Assembly (NCBI RefSeq): GCF_900129585.1 | Contig: NZ_FQWF01000008.1 | Span: 1-64,000 of the forward strand | DNA from: Flavobacterium micromati | GTDB lineage: Bacteria > Bacteroidota > Bacteroidia > Flavobacteriales > Flavobacteriaceae | Direction of reading: 5' to 3' | DNA length: 64,000 nucleotides | Shown: positions 63,706 to 64,000 of the stretch, in pieces | How positions within the stretch are numbered: the first letter of the stretch is position 1 | How the letters are laid out: each line of letters starts with the position of its first letter | Notes under the pieces: model-generated | Told to the model about the DNA's origin: nothing | Database searches by the model: none | Seen by the model: the letters and a program-made list of their open reading frames with translations, nothing else | Position numbers and translations under genes: made by a program

Positions 63706-64000
63706 ATGAAAGATAAGAGGATATTATACGTATCATCTGAAGTGGTACCTTATCTCGCTGAAAACGAGGTCTCTCTAATGTCTTACGACGTTCCTAAAAT
63801 GATAAATGATCAAGGCGGACAGATCCGAATTTTTATGCCGAGATATGGAAATATTAACGAGAGAAGACACCAATTGCACGAAGTAATTAGACTTTCAGGG
63901 ATGAATTTGGTAGTAAATGATTTAGATATGCCACTTATTATTAAAGTAGCTTCGATACCAAAAGAAAGAATTCAAGTTTACTTTATAGACAATGACGAGT
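63706..64000 (+). CDS. glycogen/starch synthase (GT5), N-terminal part
   Basis: About 98 codons are visible before the window edge. They begin MKDKRILYVSSEVVPYLAEN and continue with VPKMINDQGGQIRIFMPRYG. This is the start of a GT5 glycogen synthase of the Bacteroidota type, with the SEVVPYLAENEVS motif in place of the E. coli KTGGLADV-like segment. The enzyme would extend alpha-1,4-glucan from a nucleotide-glucose. The pan operon is divergent. Confidence 0.88.
   Translation, partial: MKDKRILYVSSEVVPYLAENEVSLMSYDVPKMINDQGGQIRIFMPRYGNINERRHQLHEVIRLSGMNLVVNDLDMPLIIKVASIPKERIQVYFIDNDE

Noticed and set aside
1..64000. tRNA or rRNA genes
   Set aside because: No T-loop GGTTCRA-type block with a matching acceptor stem and no rRNA-like stretch was found by eye; a covariance search would settle it.

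Overview
The window reads as chromosome of a Flavobacterium-like member of the Bacteroidota. The evidence is AT-rich DNA, TAnnTTTG -7 promoter elements in front of several genes, a type IX secretion C-terminal sorting domain, lipoproteins with an acidic stretch after the lipobox Cys, a fused OlsF-type ornithine-lipid acyltransferase, DUF1501/DUF1800 paired genes and many typical flavobacterial housekeeping genes. No rRNA, tRNA or CRISPR array was seen.

Layout. 1-3.0 kb is accessory: the 3' end of an IS1182-type insertion sequence, a structured palindromic spacer, then a leftward two-gene unit of an EcoRI-family adenine methyltransferase and a DUF262-HNH nuclease, a likely restriction or defence pair. 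3.5-20.2 kb is ordinary chromosome: SCO protein, M13 and M28 peptidases, two EamA transporters, a GNAT/nitrilase fusion, a short SSB, a histone-deacetylase-fold enzyme, a chloramphenicol acetyltransferase-like protein, an OmpA/TSP3 porin and a HAD phosphatase. 20.2-24.3 kb is rich in repeats: a REP-associated tyrosine transposase with four copies of a palindrome, one of them inside its own reading frame, then metG, then a tandem array of seven 109-bp units. 24.3-29.2 kb holds small membrane proteins and a TPR-adenylate cyclase operon. 29.4-51.7 kb is mostly core: yitT, DUF1501/DUF1800, serS, a long TPR protein, rsmA-mgtE, proC, nhaA, a 2-hydroxyacid dehydrogenase, olsF-like, xth, an OmpA lipoprotein and an aldo/keto reductase.

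51.7-54.6 kb and 56.7-59.5 kb are gene graveyards. They hold a C-terminal remnant of an RM methylase, a gene framed by attC-like inverted cores, a second IS1182-type remnant, a frameshifted SH3-like fragment, a thrB remnant, a copy of the aldo/keto reductase C-terminus, an orphan Rhs C-terminal (toxin-like) module with a putative immunity gene, and a broken XRE regulator. Four copies of a small dispersed repeat punctuate these regions; two of them bracket the Rhs module. A GT51 transglycosylase gene sits between the two areas. 59.6-64.0 kb is core again: radA with an overlapping esterase-fold gene, panD-panC, and the start of a divergent glycogen synthase gene.

The most interesting items are the methyltransferase/DUF262-HNH pair, the transposase carrying its own REP palindrome, the orphan Rhs module, the ORF6N gene with its matching palindrome, and a hairpin element whose two copies keep pairing through compensatory changes.
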